Numbered from the stretch's first letter, positions 1 to 7,889 are shown. The stretch is DNA of 12,530 nucleotides from Agrobacterium fabrum (GCA_003241215.1 QFOL01000102.1:1-12530); one strand, 5' to 3'. Translations and numbers: made by a program. The notes: generated by a model from the sequence alone, not told the origin.

Positions 1-16
1 TGATTCCATCCCGAGG

Positions 17-22
17 TATAAT
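17..22 (+). promoter_or_regulatory. Candidate -10 element for the visN-visR transcript
   Basis: The hexamer TATAAT, a perfect sigma-70 -10 match, lies 31 bases before the TTG start at 53. It stands out in otherwise GC-rich DNA. Its -35 partner would fall before the window, so the promoter cannot be completed here. A start site near base 29 would give a short leader holding the GAGGG at 39-43. A small hairpin (CTCCC 23-27, GGGAG 31-35, 3-base loop) spans the expected start site. This is inferred from sequence alone. Confidence 0.4.
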
Positions 23-38
23 CTCCCACTGGGAGCAA

Positions 39-43
39 GAGGG
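39..43 (+). promoter_or_regulatory. Shine-Dalgarno that selects the TTG start of visN
   Basis: GAGGG lies 9 bases before TTG at 53. The later in-frame ATGs at 95 and 104 have no usable site: nothing lies before 95, and the purines before 104 abut the codon. The spacing therefore favours the TTG start. Confidence 0.55.
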
Positions 44-52
44 CGTAGGCGA

Positions 53-784
53 TTGAAAGTCGATGTTGATATCCGCAGGCTGTCTGCCAAGCCTATGGAA
101 GGCATGGGTAAGCCTTTGCCGCGCGATCAGCTTGCTAAAAACGTCGCAGCCACGGCTGCTGCCGGTAACGTTGCAGGCGCACTGGATCTGCTCATAACCT
201 ATGCTGGCGCCTCGCATTATCTGCTGGCGCGGGATGACCTTCTCGAAGAAACCGGGCTGAAATTCATCGTCACCTCCGATTGGCCTTTCGATCTGGTCCG
301 CAGGCTCGGCGTCGAATTGACCAACAGCCAGAACCGGTCGAGCGAAATGGAGAAATGCCTTTCGCTCCTGCAGCCGCGGTTGCTTTTCCTTCCAGACGAC
401 GTTTCGGTGCCCTATGGCATAGACCGGCAATATTCGGCACTGTCCTTCTGCGTGGGCCGCATCCGCCTTTCTCTGCTTTTGTTGTTTCCCGAAGAAGCGG
501 TTCCTTCGCCGGAAAGGCTGCGCGAAATCGCGCTTCTGACAGGCTATTGCGTCAGTTTCGGCATTGCCAGCGAAGCAAAGACTGTGCGCGATATCGATCT
601 TACCGAGCGCGAACTCGAATGCCTGTTCTGGATCGCTGAAGGCAAGACAAGCGATGAAATTGCGATGATCCTTGGCATTTCGCGCAATACGATCAATAAT
701 TACATCACCAGCGTGATGCGTAAAACCGCGACGAAAACCCGCTCGGAGGCAATTGCCTACGCCGTGCGCAACAACCTCGTATAA
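53..784 (+). CDS. visN: LuxR-type motility regulator, VisN-like
   Basis: The 243-residue protein has a C-terminal LuxR/GerE helix-turn-helix at about residues 181-243. It opens with LTERE (183-187) and continues through DEIAMILGISRNTINNYI. The first 180 residues form a divergent sensory domain in which I do not see a convincing acyl-homoserine-lactone pocket. There is no receiver domain. In rhizobia, VisN and VisR are both needed, probably as a heterodimer, to activate motility and chemotaxis genes through the regulator Rem; in Agrobacterium they also affect attachment and cyclic-di-GMP. The assignment rests on the tandem LuxR pair, its size, the adjacent chemoreceptor gene, and recalled synteny with the C58 visNR locus. 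Calling the first gene visN follows the known visN-then-visR order. The start is TTG at 53. An unrelated LuxR pair remains possible. Confidence 0.72.
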   Translation: MKVDVDIRRLSAKPMEGMGKPLPRDQLAKNVAATAAAGNVAGALDLLITYAGASHYLLARDDLLEETGLKFIVTSDWPFDLVRRLGVELTNSQNRSSEMEKCLSLLQPRLLFLPDDVSVPYGIDRQYSALSFCVGRIRLSLLLLFPEEAVPSPERLREIALLTGYCVSFGIASEAKTVRDIDLTERELECLFWIAEGKTSDEIAMILGISRNTINNYITSVMRKTATKTRSEAIAYAVRNNLV

Positions 785-1539
785 TGGTCGGACGGATGGT
801 ACAGACGAAAGACAATGAGGGTACAGGTCAAACGGGCATGTTTTACCGCAGCCCTGTCGTGACGAGCCGGTCGGATCTGTTTCCGAAGCTTGTCGCCATG
901 CAGAAGCTTGTGGGCGCGCGCAATTTCGTGGTGACGAAGGCCGCCGCTTCGGGCTTCCCCAACAAGAAGAAGCTGACCTGCGAGCTGGAAAACTGGGGCA
1001 TGAATGCCGCAGAGCAGAGCGCGCAGTTCATCCGCGCCGTCGGCGATATTCTTCTCGATCATATCGAGACGTCGCTCCTGCCGGTCATCTGGCGCAACAA
1101 GAATGCCGGCGGCTTTGCCGATCTTCCCGATGTGCCCGCGCTTCTGCGCCGTATCGAGAACGATACATTGCCTTATGCCGGCCTCGCCCTGCCGGTGCGG
1201 CTCGGCACCATCGGCAACGGTTATATCGTCTTCTGCGGCACCAACCTCGTTCTCGACAATGAGGTAGTGATCGAACAGCACATCAAATGCTGCGAGATCA
1301 TGGTGGATATGCTGGCGCTGGACGAGCGCAAGGCGGCCCCCTCGGAAGCCTTGAGCGAAAGGGAAATCGCCTGCCTGCAGCTGGCGGGGGACGGCCGTAT
1401 CAGTGAAGAGATCGCGGTCAAGCTCGGGCTTTCCGTGCACACCGTCAACGCCTATCTCGGTTCGGCAACGATCAAGCTCGATTCCGTCAACCGTATTCAG
1501 GCGATCGCGAAAGCGATCCGGCTCGGTTATATCCATTGA
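784..1539 (+). CDS. visR: LuxR-type motility regulator, VisR-like
   Basis: The 251-residue protein has a LuxR/GerE DNA-binding domain at about residues 188-251, with LSERE (190-194) and the recognition region around LGLSVHTVNAYL. Residues 30-180 form a divergent ligand-binding-like domain, and there is no phosphoacceptor receiver. Its ATG shares its A with the TAA stop of the preceding gene and no clear Shine-Dalgarno precedes it, so translation is probably coupled and the two proteins made together. That fits the proposed VisN-VisR partnership. ATGs at 796 and 838 are alternative starts, and the N-terminal 18 residues look unstructured, so the true start is uncertain. GC-rich hairpins follow the stop. 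The LuxR family call is firm; the visR name rests on context. Confidence 0.72.
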   Translation: MVGRMVQTKDNEGTGQTGMFYRSPVVTSRSDLFPKLVAMQKLVGARNFVVTKAAASGFPNKKKLTCELENWGMNAAEQSAQFIRAVGDILLDHIETSLLPVIWRNKNAGGFADLPDVPALLRRIENDTLPYAGLALPVRLGTIGNGYIVFCGTNLVLDNEVVIEQHIKCCEIMVDMLALDERKAAPSEALSEREIACLQLAGDGRISEEIAVKLGLSVHTVNAYLGSATIKLDSVNRIQAIAKAIRLGYIH

Positions 1540-1543
1540 CGGC

Positions 1544-1562
1544 GGGCGGGGTTCTCCCGCCC
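1544..1562 (+). terminator. GC hairpin after visR, weak terminator candidate
   Basis: A 7-bp perfect stem (GGGCGGG 1544-1550, CCCGCCC 1556-1562) with a 5-base loop begins 4 bases after the visR stop. No U-tract follows directly. A second 6-bp hairpin (TGCGGC 1581-1586, GCCGCA 1592-1597) lies downstream, and a run of six T occurs at 1619-1624. Termination may be partial, or the hairpins may only protect the 3' end. Confidence 0.4.
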
Positions 1563-1621
1563 CATGCACATGCGGCCGGCTGCGGCATCCCGCCGCAAAG
1601 CCATTCCCGTATTTCGCGTTT

Positions 1622-1649
1622 TTTAACAGTTGCCCACTAGAACTATCAC
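1622..1649 (+). promoter_or_regulatory. Possible promoter for the chemoreceptor gene
   Basis: TTTAAC at 1622-1627 and TATCAC at 1644-1649 are 16 bases apart and resemble a weak sigma-70 promoter. The leader would be about 20 bases and would include the GGGGA at 1662-1666. Matches are poor, and I saw no clear flagellar sigma-factor pattern. VisNR-dependent control of this gene is plausible but not visible here. Confidence 0.22.
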
Positions 1650-1674
1650 AGGTTTGGCTCTGGGGAACTGTTTC

Positions 1675-3522
1675 ATGCACAACCGGCTCTTTAAGTCCGT
1701 TGCGGGCAAGGTCGTCGCGCTGACGATCGGCCTGATCATGCTCAGCGTGGCGGCAGTTGGTTTTTCGACCTACATTCGCTTGAAAGACAACATCATCACC
1801 ACCGCGCTGCGCGATACACACAGTGCAATGCGTGGCATGGCCATCCTTTACGAGATGAAGGTCGGCGGCGTTGCCCTCGAAATGGTGGATGGCGAGTTGA
1901 AGAGCGTGGGTCGCGCCTCCATCGGGACGATGCGCGACAACGATCTCGTTGATCGCACGGCTGCCGGCAACGGCGGTATCGCCACGGTTTTCGAAACCAA
2001 GGGCGGCGAATTCATTCGCATGACCACCAATCTGAAGAATGAGAAGGGTGAAAGGGCAGCGGGCACCAAGCTTGCTACCGATCATCCCGCTTTCGAAAAG
2101 GTCTCCAAGGGTGAGTCCTATTTTGGCACTGCCACCCTTTTCGGCGTTGACTACATGACCGGTTATATGCCGGTCCTGAACAAGGCCGGCGCCACCGTTG
2201 GCATCCTGTTCGTGGGTGTTCCCATGGATGTCTACAATGCGCAGATTTACAGCCTGCGGGATCTGATGCTGATCTGCGGCGCGCTTGCCATGGTCGGCGT
2301 GGGCCTGCTCGCCTATTTCGTCATCAAGCGCACCCTGCAGCCGCTCGGCAAGCTGACCGATGCGGTAAAGTCGCTTTCGGACGGCAATCTCGACACGCCG
2401 ATCCCCTATGCCACCAACACCAATGAATTCGGCAACATTGCCCGTGCACTGGTGATTTTCCGCGAAAACGCGCTTGAGAAGCTGGCGATTGAGGGCAAAA
2501 GCGCGGAAGAACGCTCGGCGGCGGAATCAGAGCGTCACCGTAACGATGCCGAGAAACAGGAACTCGACAGCCAGATCGAATTTGCAGTGGGTGAGATTGC
2601 CTCCGGCCTCGGCAGGCTTTCGCGCGGCGATCTGAGCCGCACGATCGAGACACCTTTCGCGGGCCGTCTCGACCGCCTGCGCACGGATTTCAACGAATCC
2701 CTTCTCAACCTGCGCGACGCGCTTGGGCAGATTCGTGAGCGTACGCTCATCATCCAGCATAGCGGCTTTGAAATCGAGCAGTCGTCGGTCGATCTGTCGA
2801 AGCGCACGGAAAATCAGGCCGCCTCGCTGGAGGAGACCGCTGCCGCCGTGGACGAAATCACCGTCACCGTCAGATCCTCTGCCGAGCGGGCGCGGGAGGC
2901 CAATGAGGCCGTGCGCATCACCAAGCAGAGCGCCGACAGTTCGGGTTCGGTCGTCAGCAACGCCGTCGACGCCATGGGCCGCATCGAAGACGCCTCGCGC
3001 AAGATCGAGCAGATCATCGAGGTTATCGACGATATCGCCTTCCAGACCAACCTTCTTGCTTTGAATGCGGGCATCGAGGCGGCGCGTGCGGGCGAGGCGG
3101 GCAAGGGTTTTGCCGTCGTGGCGCAGGAAGTGCGCGAGCTCGCCCAGCGCTCCGCCGACGCGGCCCGCGAGATCAAGCAGCTCATCAACCAGTCGACGCA
3201 TGAGGTCAGCTCCGGTTCGAAACTGGTGCAGGAGGCAGGCACTGTGCTTTCCGCCATCAGCCAGCAGATCGTCACCGTCAGCCAGCATGTCGAAACCATC
3301 GCAACGGCGACACAGGACCAGTCCTCCGCGCTTCACAACGTCAACAGCTCCGTCAACCAGATGGATCAGATGACGCAGCAGAATGCGGCGCTTGCCGAAC
3401 AGTCGAGCGCGGCCAGCCGGGTACTGTCGGGTGAGGTGGAAGCGCTGCTCGATCTCGTCCAGCGCTTCCAGATGGAGCAGGGTACGGCGACCGGCAGGGA
3501 TCGCTACAACCAGGCGGCCTGA
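1675..3522 (+). CDS. Methyl-accepting chemotaxis protein with periplasmic Cache domain
   Basis: This is an inner-membrane chemoreceptor of about 615 residues. TM1 spans about residues 11-34. A periplasmic Cache-type sensor (about 40-190) contains the [12 protein letters not shown] and [13 protein letters not shown] stretches typical of single-Cache receptors. TM2 (about 197-217) is followed by a HAMP domain (to about 270), a second HAMP-like segment (about 300-355), and the methyl-accepting coiled coil. The conserved hairpin tip, around [20 protein letters not shown], lies near 452-475. There is no C-terminal NWETF-type CheR tether. It should signal through CheW and CheA encoded elsewhere. 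I chose ATG 1675, with GGGGA 8 bases upstream, over TTG 1630, which would add 15 residues before the membrane anchor. The C58 counterpart may be named mclA, but I am unsure, so no symbol is given. The ligand is unknown; small organic acids are common for this sensor class. Confidence 0.93.
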   Translation: MHNRLFKSVAGKVVALTIGLIMLSVAAVGFSTYIRLKDNIITTALRDTHSAMRGMAILYEMKVGGVALEMVDGELKSVGRASIGTMRDNDLVDRTAAGNGGIATVFETKGGEFIRMTTNLKNEKGERAAGTKLATDHPAFEKVSKGESYFGTATLFGVDYMTGYMPVLNKAGATVGILFVGVPMDVYNAQIYSLRDLMLICGALAMVGVGLLAYFVIKRTLQPLGKLTDAVKSLSDGNLDTPIPYATNTNEFGNIARALVIFRENALEKLAIEGKSAEERSAAESERHRNDAEKQELDSQIEFAVGEIASGLGRLSRGDLSRTIETPFAGRLDRLRTDFNESLLNLRDALGQIRERTLIIQHSGFEIEQSSVDLSKRTENQAASLEETAAAVDEITVTVRSSAERAREANEAVRITKQSADSSGSVVSNAVDAMGRIEDASRKIEQIIEVIDDIAFQTNLLALNAGIEAARAGEAGKGFAVVAQEVRELAQRSADAAREIKQLINQSTHEVSSGSKLVQEAGTVLSAISQQIVTVSQHVETIATATQDQSSALHNVNSSVNQMDQMTQQNAALAEQSSAASRVLSGEVEALLDLVQRFQMEQGTATGRDRYNQAA

Positions 3523-3550
3523 TACATCTGTTTTTTGAAGATCTATACCG

Positions 3551-3577
3551 CTCCCGGATCGCAAGGTCCGGGAGTTT
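3551..3577. terminator. Hairpin terminator between convergent MCP and kinase genes
   Basis: A perfect 8-bp stem (CTCCCGGA 3551-3558, TCCGGGAG 3567-3574) with an 8-base loop is followed by TTTCTATT on the plus strand. It starts 28 bases after the chemoreceptor stop, and the kinase stop lies just past it. It looks like an intrinsic terminator for the plus-strand gene. On the minus strand no T-run follows directly, so it would work less well for the kinase. Confidence 0.75.
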
Positions 3578-6500
3578 CTATTCGGCCGCTGCCCGCACGG
3601 TGCTGGATATCTGATTGATATAGGCACGTAGCGCCGCTGGTTTCACGGGCTTGTGCTGCACGGAAATCCCGTATTTTTCGGCGTCGCTGCGCACTTCCGG
3701 GCTGCGATCCGCCGTCACCAGCAGGGCAGGGATCGTCTTGCCGTAAAATGCCCTGATGAGGCGGATGGCGCTGATGCCGTCGCCATCGTCCAGATGGTAG
3801 TCGGCGACGATGACATCAGGGGCTGCGGCCAGGGTGAGGAAGGGTTCCTCCAGCGTCGCCACGGAACCTGCGGGTAAAACCTCGCAGCCCCATCCCGTCA
3901 AGAGCAGCGTCATGCCCTCGAGGATTTTCGGCTCGTTGTCGATGCACAGGACCCGGACGCCCTGAAGGCGGTCGCTGGCTGCCGGGCTGGTTATCCCGCC
4001 ATCGGCTTTGGCCGGGACGAGGCGATCCGCCTCGCGCGGCAGATGGATGCGGAAGGTCGTGCCTTTTCCGGGGGTGGAAATCAGCTGTACCGGATGGTGC
4101 AGCATGCGTGACAGCCGGTCGACGATGGAAAGGCCGAGCCCGAGGCCGGATGCCGTCTTCGCTCCTTCGTCCAGCCGGGCGAATTCCTTGAAGACCGTTC
4201 GGAATTTGGATGAAGGAATGCCGATACCGGAATCCGTCACCTGAATGACGACCTCGCCGCCCCGGCGGCGCGCACCGACGACCACCTTGCCCTTCAACGT
4301 ATATTTGATGGCGTTGGAAACGAGATTCTGTATCAGACGCCGCAGGAGATTGGGGTCGGAACGGACGGTGAGCGAAGTCGGCAAGACCACGAGGTCGAGA
4401 TTCTTCTCCTGCGCCATCGGTGCGAAATCGGTTTCGATGCGTTTCAGCAGCTCGTTCAGCGGCACGGATGTCATGCGCGCCTTCATCGAGCCGGTGTCGA
4501 GACGGGAGATGTCGAGAACCGCGCCGAGAATGGTTTCGACCGATTCCAGCGCCGAATCGATATTGTGGACGAGATCGCCCTCCCCCGAAGCGCCAAGTCG
4601 TTCGACCAGCGAGGAAGAATAGAGGCGGGCGGCGTTCAGCGGCTGGAGAATATCGTGGCCGGCAGCGGCGAAAAAACGCGTCTTGCCGATATTCGCCTCA
4701 TCGGCCGCCGCCCGCGCTTCCCCCAGTTCACGGTTGACGCGGGTAAGCTCCACGGTTCGCTCCGCCACGCGTTGCTCCAGCGTCTCGTTTGCCTGTTTCA
4801 GCGCCTGATCGCTCGCCACACGCTGGGTGATATCGGTGAAGGTGGCGACGATGCCCTTGTCCGGCATGGTGTTGGAGCGCACCTCGATGATGCGCTCGCC
4901 ACCCGCCAGCACCAGCGAGAAGGGCAGGTCCATGGTCAGGAAACTGGTAATCAGTTCGTTCGTGTCGCCATCGGGCATATCGCCGCGTTCCTGCAGCATG
5001 GAAACGATATCCGTCAGCGGTACGCCGACCTGGCCGAACTGTTCCGGCAAATCCAGAAGGGTGCGGAAGCGCCGGTTCCAGATGGTCAGCTGCTGCGAAC
5101 TGTCGAACACGGCAATGCCCTGGTCCATCTGGGCCAGCGCCGTCTGCAGCATGTCCTGATTATATTGCAGGGCCTCGCTCGCCTGATCGAGCAGCCATGC
5201 CGTGTCCGCGCTGGTATCCTCCGCCTTCTGGAGAATGATCGACAGCACCAGACGGGCCGAGGAGGAGCCGATGGCGCTGCCGAGCAACTGTTCGGAGAAA
5301 TGAATCAGCGCCATATCCGCCGGCTGGTCGTCATTGAGTTTCCTGCCAGCCGTCTTTTCATAGGTCGCCAGCGAGCGCAGCATGCGCTCTTCACCGAGAT
5401 AACGGGCAATCGCGCTTTTGAGGTCACCGACGCTGACACGGGTTTTCCAGCCGCGCGTGGCGAATTGCGATTTCGAATGGCGCTTGACGAAGATGCCGGA
5501 CTGGATGCGCTCCACCGGACGCGGATTGCGCGAGAGCGAGCCGAGCACGAAGGCGAGGCTGTTGACGAGCAGGCTGAGAATGACCGCATTCACGAACGGA
5601 TCGGCCTCGGGGCCGTTGAACACCGTGCTGCCGGAAAACAGGAAGCCGAGAATATTCGCCGCCACCTCGGAGTTATCAGGCCCACCGAAGCTTGGCAGGA
5701 ACAGCAGATAGGCCCAGACAAAAAAGCCGGAACTCAGTCCGGCGATCGCGCCGCGCGCATTGGCGCGCCGCCAGAACAGCCCGCCGAACAGGGCAGGGGC
5801 CATCTGCGCAATGGCGGCAAATGCGAGAAGGCCGATGGAGGCAAGGCCCGTGGCGCTGTCGGCGGCGCGATAATAGCCATAGCCCAGAAGTAGCACCGCA
5901 AAGATTGCCGTCCGGCGGATGTTGAGCAGCGTCTTGGCGAAGTCGTCCCGGTGCGGAGAACGGTTCAGCAGCTTCTGCCGCAGGAAGATCGGCATGACGA
6001 TGTCGTTGGAAATCATGATCGACAGCGCCACGGAAGCGACGATCACCATCGCGGTCGCTGCCGAAAAGCCGCCGATGAAGGTGATCAGCGATACGACCGG
6101 CATCTGGTGATTGAGCGGCAATTGCAGCACGTAGAGATCGGCATCGCCATTGGCGCCGAGCGTCAGAATGCCGGCAAGCGCAATCGGCAGCACGAAGATA
6201 TTGATGGCGACGAGATAAAGCGGTAGCAGGAACCCCGCCATGCGCAATTCTTCCGGCGTGCGGTTTTCCACCACGGTGACGTGGAACTGGCGCGGCAGCA
6301 GGATGATGGCGAAGCCGGACAGCAGCGTCATCACGATCCAGCGGCTGACGGGCGTGTGATAGGACATGGCCTGCATGGCCTGCTGGTTCTCGGAGGCGAG
6401 CTGCCAAAGATGCACGGGGCCGTCGAAGAGGACGAAAAGCACGTAAAAGCCGACGGTGCACATGGCAACGAGCTTGACCAGCGATTCCATCGAAATCGCC

Positions 6501-7087
6501 AGGATCAGCCCGTCCTGATGTTCGGTGGCGTCGGTGTGGCGAGTGCCGAACATGACGGCGAAGCCGGCCATGACGATGGTGACGACCAGCGGCAGGTCGA
6601 GGAAATAGAGGTTTCCACTGCCAATGCCGTAATCGCCGGGATCGACCATCGTCGCCACCGAGCTGGAAACGGCTTTCAGTTGCAGCGCTATATAGGGAAT
6701 GGCGCCGACGAGCGCGATGATGGCGACGATCATCGCCACGGTGGAGTTCTTGCCGTAACGGGCGGCGATGAAATCTGCAACCGAGGTCAGTTTTTCGGTT
6801 TTGGCGAGGTCGACGATACGGCGGATGATCGGCATGCCGATGGTAAAGGCAAGGATCGGTCCGGTGTAGATGCCGAGGAATTCAAGGCCCCTGTCTGCCG
6901 CAAGCCCGACGCCGCCGAAATAGGTCCAGGAGGTGCAGTAGATCGCCAGGCTCAGCGCATAAACGAACGGACGCCCCTTTTTCGGTGCGTTTCTTTGACG
7001 GCTTTTCCTGTCCCCGTAACTTGCAACCGCAAACAGCAGCAGGACATAAGCGAAGGCCGAGCCGAATATGATCCACCCAGGAAGCAC
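3578..7087 (-). CDS. SLC5/SSS-domain hybrid sensor histidine kinase (CbrA/CrbS/NahK-type)
   Basis: The 1169-residue protein begins with a multi-helix sodium:solute symporter-like domain (about 1-520). A STAC-like linker follows (about 545-637), then PAS (about 640-760) and a coiled coil (about 762-806). In the HisKA box GHDILQPLNAAR the phospho-acceptor is His811. The HATPase has an N-box near 920 and GLGLGLSIV near 980. The C-terminal receiver (about 1047-1165) has phospho-acceptor Asp1096 and conserved Lys1146. CbrA and CrbS, the characterised relatives, control carbon use and acetate metabolism through a partner regulator; none is encoded beside this gene. The SLC5 part may transport or only sense. 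The start is GTG at 7087 with GGGGAGGA just upstream; the nearby ATG at 7091 is out of frame. It is divergent from mscL and convergent with the MCP gene. The architecture is certain; the stimulus and partner are unknown. Confidence 0.93.
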   Translation of the reverse strand: MLPGWIIFGSAFAYVLLLFAVASYGDRKSRQRNAPKKGRPFVYALSLAIYCTSWTYFGGVGLAADRGLEFLGIYTGPILAFTIGMPIIRRIVDLAKTEKLTSVADFIAARYGKNSTVAMIVAIIALVGAIPYIALQLKAVSSSVATMVDPGDYGIGSGNLYFLDLPLVVTIVMAGFAVMFGTRHTDATEHQDGLILAISMESLVKLVAMCTVGFYVLFVLFDGPVHLWQLASENQQAMQAMSYHTPVSRWIVMTLLSGFAIILLPRQFHVTVVENRTPEELRMAGFLLPLYLVAINIFVLPIALAGILTLGANGDADLYVLQLPLNHQMPVVSLITFIGGFSAATAMVIVASVALSIMISNDIVMPIFLRQKLLNRSPHRDDFAKTLLNIRRTAIFAVLLLGYGYYRAADSATGLASIGLLAFAAIAQMAPALFGGLFWRRANARGAIAGLSSGFFVWAYLLFLPSFGGPDNSEVAANILGFLFSGSTVFNGPEADPFVNAVILSLLVNSLAFVLGSLSRNPRPVERIQSGIFVKRHSKSQFATRGWKTRVSVGDLKSAIARYLGEERMLRSLATYEKTAGRKLNDDQPADMALIHFSEQLLGSAIGSSSARLVLSIILQKAEDTSADTAWLLDQASEALQYNQDMLQTALAQMDQGIAVFDSSQQLTIWNRRFRTLLDLPEQFGQVGVPLTDIVSMLQERGDMPDGDTNELITSFLTMDLPFSLVLAGGERIIEVRSNTMPDKGIVATFTDITQRVASDQALKQANETLEQRVAERTVELTRVNRELGEARAAADEANIGKTRFFAAAGHDILQPLNAARLYSSSLVERLGASGEGDLVHNIDSALESVETILGAVLDISRLDTGSMKARMTSVPLNELLKRIETDFAPMAQEKNLDLVVLPTSLTVRSDPNLLRRLIQNLVSNAIKYTLKGKVVVGARRRGGEVVIQVTDSGIGIPSSKFRTVFKEFARLDEGAKTASGLGLGLSIVDRLSRMLHHPVQLISTPGKGTTFRIHLPREADRLVPAKADGGITSPAASDRLQGVRVLCIDNEPKILEGMTLLLTGWGCEVLPAGSVATLEEPFLTLAAAPDVIVADYHLDDGDGISAIRLIRAFYGKTIPALLVTADRSPEVRSDAEKYGISVQHKPVKPAALRAYINQISSTVRAAAE

Positions 7088-7090
7088 GCA

Positions 7091-7098
7091 TCCTCCCC
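7091..7098 (-). promoter_or_regulatory. Strong Shine-Dalgarno for the GTG-started kinase
   Basis: Read on the minus strand, GGGGAGGA ends 3 bases before the GTG at 7087. This supports the non-ATG start. The overlapping ATG at 7091 opens a frame that does not match the kinase. Confidence 0.6.
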
Positions 7099-7306
7099 AT
7101 GCAGGAATTCCCTGATATCAGCATAGGCGAATTCCGCGCCGTTGAGAATGAGTGCGGTCTGATCATAAAGTTCAAGACGGGCGTGCAAAAAAGCCAATAA
7201 ATGCAATCTTGACGAATTCCAAATGGGGAGGCGAATCTGTATGGTCGAGGGCGTAGGGACAGTCACATAGCTTCAGCTCGCGAAGCAGGAGAGAGGGACA
7301 ATCTGA

Positions 7307-7735
7307 ATGCTTAACGAATTTAAAACCTTCATTGCCCGCGGCAATGTCATGGATCTGGCCGTGGGTGTGATTATCGGCGCGGCTTTCAGCAAGATCGTCG
7401 ATTCCGTTGTCAACGATCTCATCATGCCGATCGTGGGTGCGATCTTCGGCGGGTTCGACTTCTCGAACTACTTCCTGCCGCTGAGCTCCAGCGTCAATGC
7501 CACGTCGCTCGCCGCCGCCCGCGATCAGGGCGCCGTCTTCGCTTACGGCAACTTTCTGACGGTTCTCATCAACTTCCTTATCCTGGCCTGGATCATTTTC
7601 CTGATGGTCAAGGGCGTCAACAAGCTTCGTGATTCCGTGGAGCGCAAGAAGGTCGAGGAAAAGCCGGAAGCAGCACCGCCGCCGGAAGACGTCAAGCTGC
7701 TCACCGAAATCCGCGATCTGCTGAAGACGCGTTGA
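7307..7735 (+). CDS. mscL: Large-conductance mechanosensitive channel MscL
   Basis: MscL is a homopentameric inner-membrane pore that opens under membrane tension and releases solutes during hypo-osmotic shock. The 142-residue length is normal for the family. The N-terminal amphipathic helix ([19 protein letters not shown]) runs into the pore-lining TM1 (about 15-42), with the conserved [12 protein letters not shown] segment. A short periplasmic loop (about 48-77) follows, then TM2 (about 80-103). A charged, Pro/Glu-rich linker (about 112-128) leads to the C-terminal bundle helix (about 129-140). ATG 7307 is preceded by AGGAGAGAGGG, 9 bases away. It is divergent from the kinase gene across 219 bp and appears monocistronic. 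In that gap I see no confident promoter; TTGACG at 7212-7217 has no good -10 partner. Confidence 0.98.
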   Translation: MLNEFKTFIARGNVMDLAVGVIIGAAFSKIVDSVVNDLIMPIVGAIFGGFDFSNYFLPLSSSVNATSLAAARDQGAVFAYGNFLTVLINFLILAWIIFLMVKGVNKLRDSVERKKVEEKPEAAPPPEDVKLLTEIRDLLKTR

Positions 7736-7747
7736 TTATCGCCATCG

Positions 7748-7797
7748 TCCCCGGCCTGATGTGCCGGCCCATGAGGCCGGCGATCTCCTGCCGGGGA
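7748..7797. repeat. Nested inverted repeat downstream of mscL
   Basis: An outer 8-bp inverted repeat (TCCCCGGC 7748-7755, GCCGGGGA 7790-7797) encloses an inner 7-bp one (GCCGGCC 7763-7769, GGCCGGC 7775-7781, 5-base loop). It begins 12 bases after the mscL stop and lacks a T-run. It could be a 3'-end stabiliser or Rho-type terminator, or a copy of a dispersed palindromic element of the kind common between rhizobial genes. Only one copy is visible here. Confidence 0.55.
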
Positions 7798-7877
7798 TGA
7801 CCCATAAAGAAAATCCATGATCGCCTCACGGAATATCATGCACAGGGCTGGTTCGATGCGATAAGAAGGCACCAAAC

Positions 7878-7881
7878 GGAG
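7878..7881 (+). promoter_or_regulatory. Shine-Dalgarno choosing ATG 7890 over GTG 7881
   Basis: GGAG ends 8 bases before ATG 7890 and overlaps the alternative GTG at 7881. The purine run nearest that GTG is farther off, at about 7863-7869. The spacing favours the ATG. Confidence 0.55.
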
Positions 7882-7889
7882 TGTCTTTA

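Noticed and set aside
757..2085. Long minus-strand open frame of 442 codons opposite visR and the chemoreceptor gene
   Set aside because: It lies antisense to two genes with clear domain motifs, spans their intergenic gap, is rich in His, Arg and Asp as expected for mirrored GC-rich codons, and has no recognisable motif.
2527..3627. Minus-strand open frame of 366 codons opposite the chemoreceptor gene
   Set aside because: It is the mirror image of the conserved MCP signalling domain, runs through the terminator hairpin at 3551-3574, and has no domain of its own.
4565..5893. Plus-strand open frame of 442 codons opposite the sensor kinase gene
   Set aside because: The strand-opposite kinase shows all catalytic boxes. 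This frame has shadow-like composition, full of Arg, His and Gln with no motif.
6281..7126. Plus-strand open frame of 281 codons opposite the kinase membrane domain
   Set aside because: Its very Asp-, His- and Gly-rich translation is what hydrophobic helices give when read in reverse. It has no ribosome site or motif.
7099..7200. 33-codon ATG frame between the kinase and mscL
   Set aside because: There is no Shine-Dalgarno upstream (only pyrimidines, which are the kinase ribosome site on the other strand) and no recognisable peptide. Conservation data would be needed to revive it.
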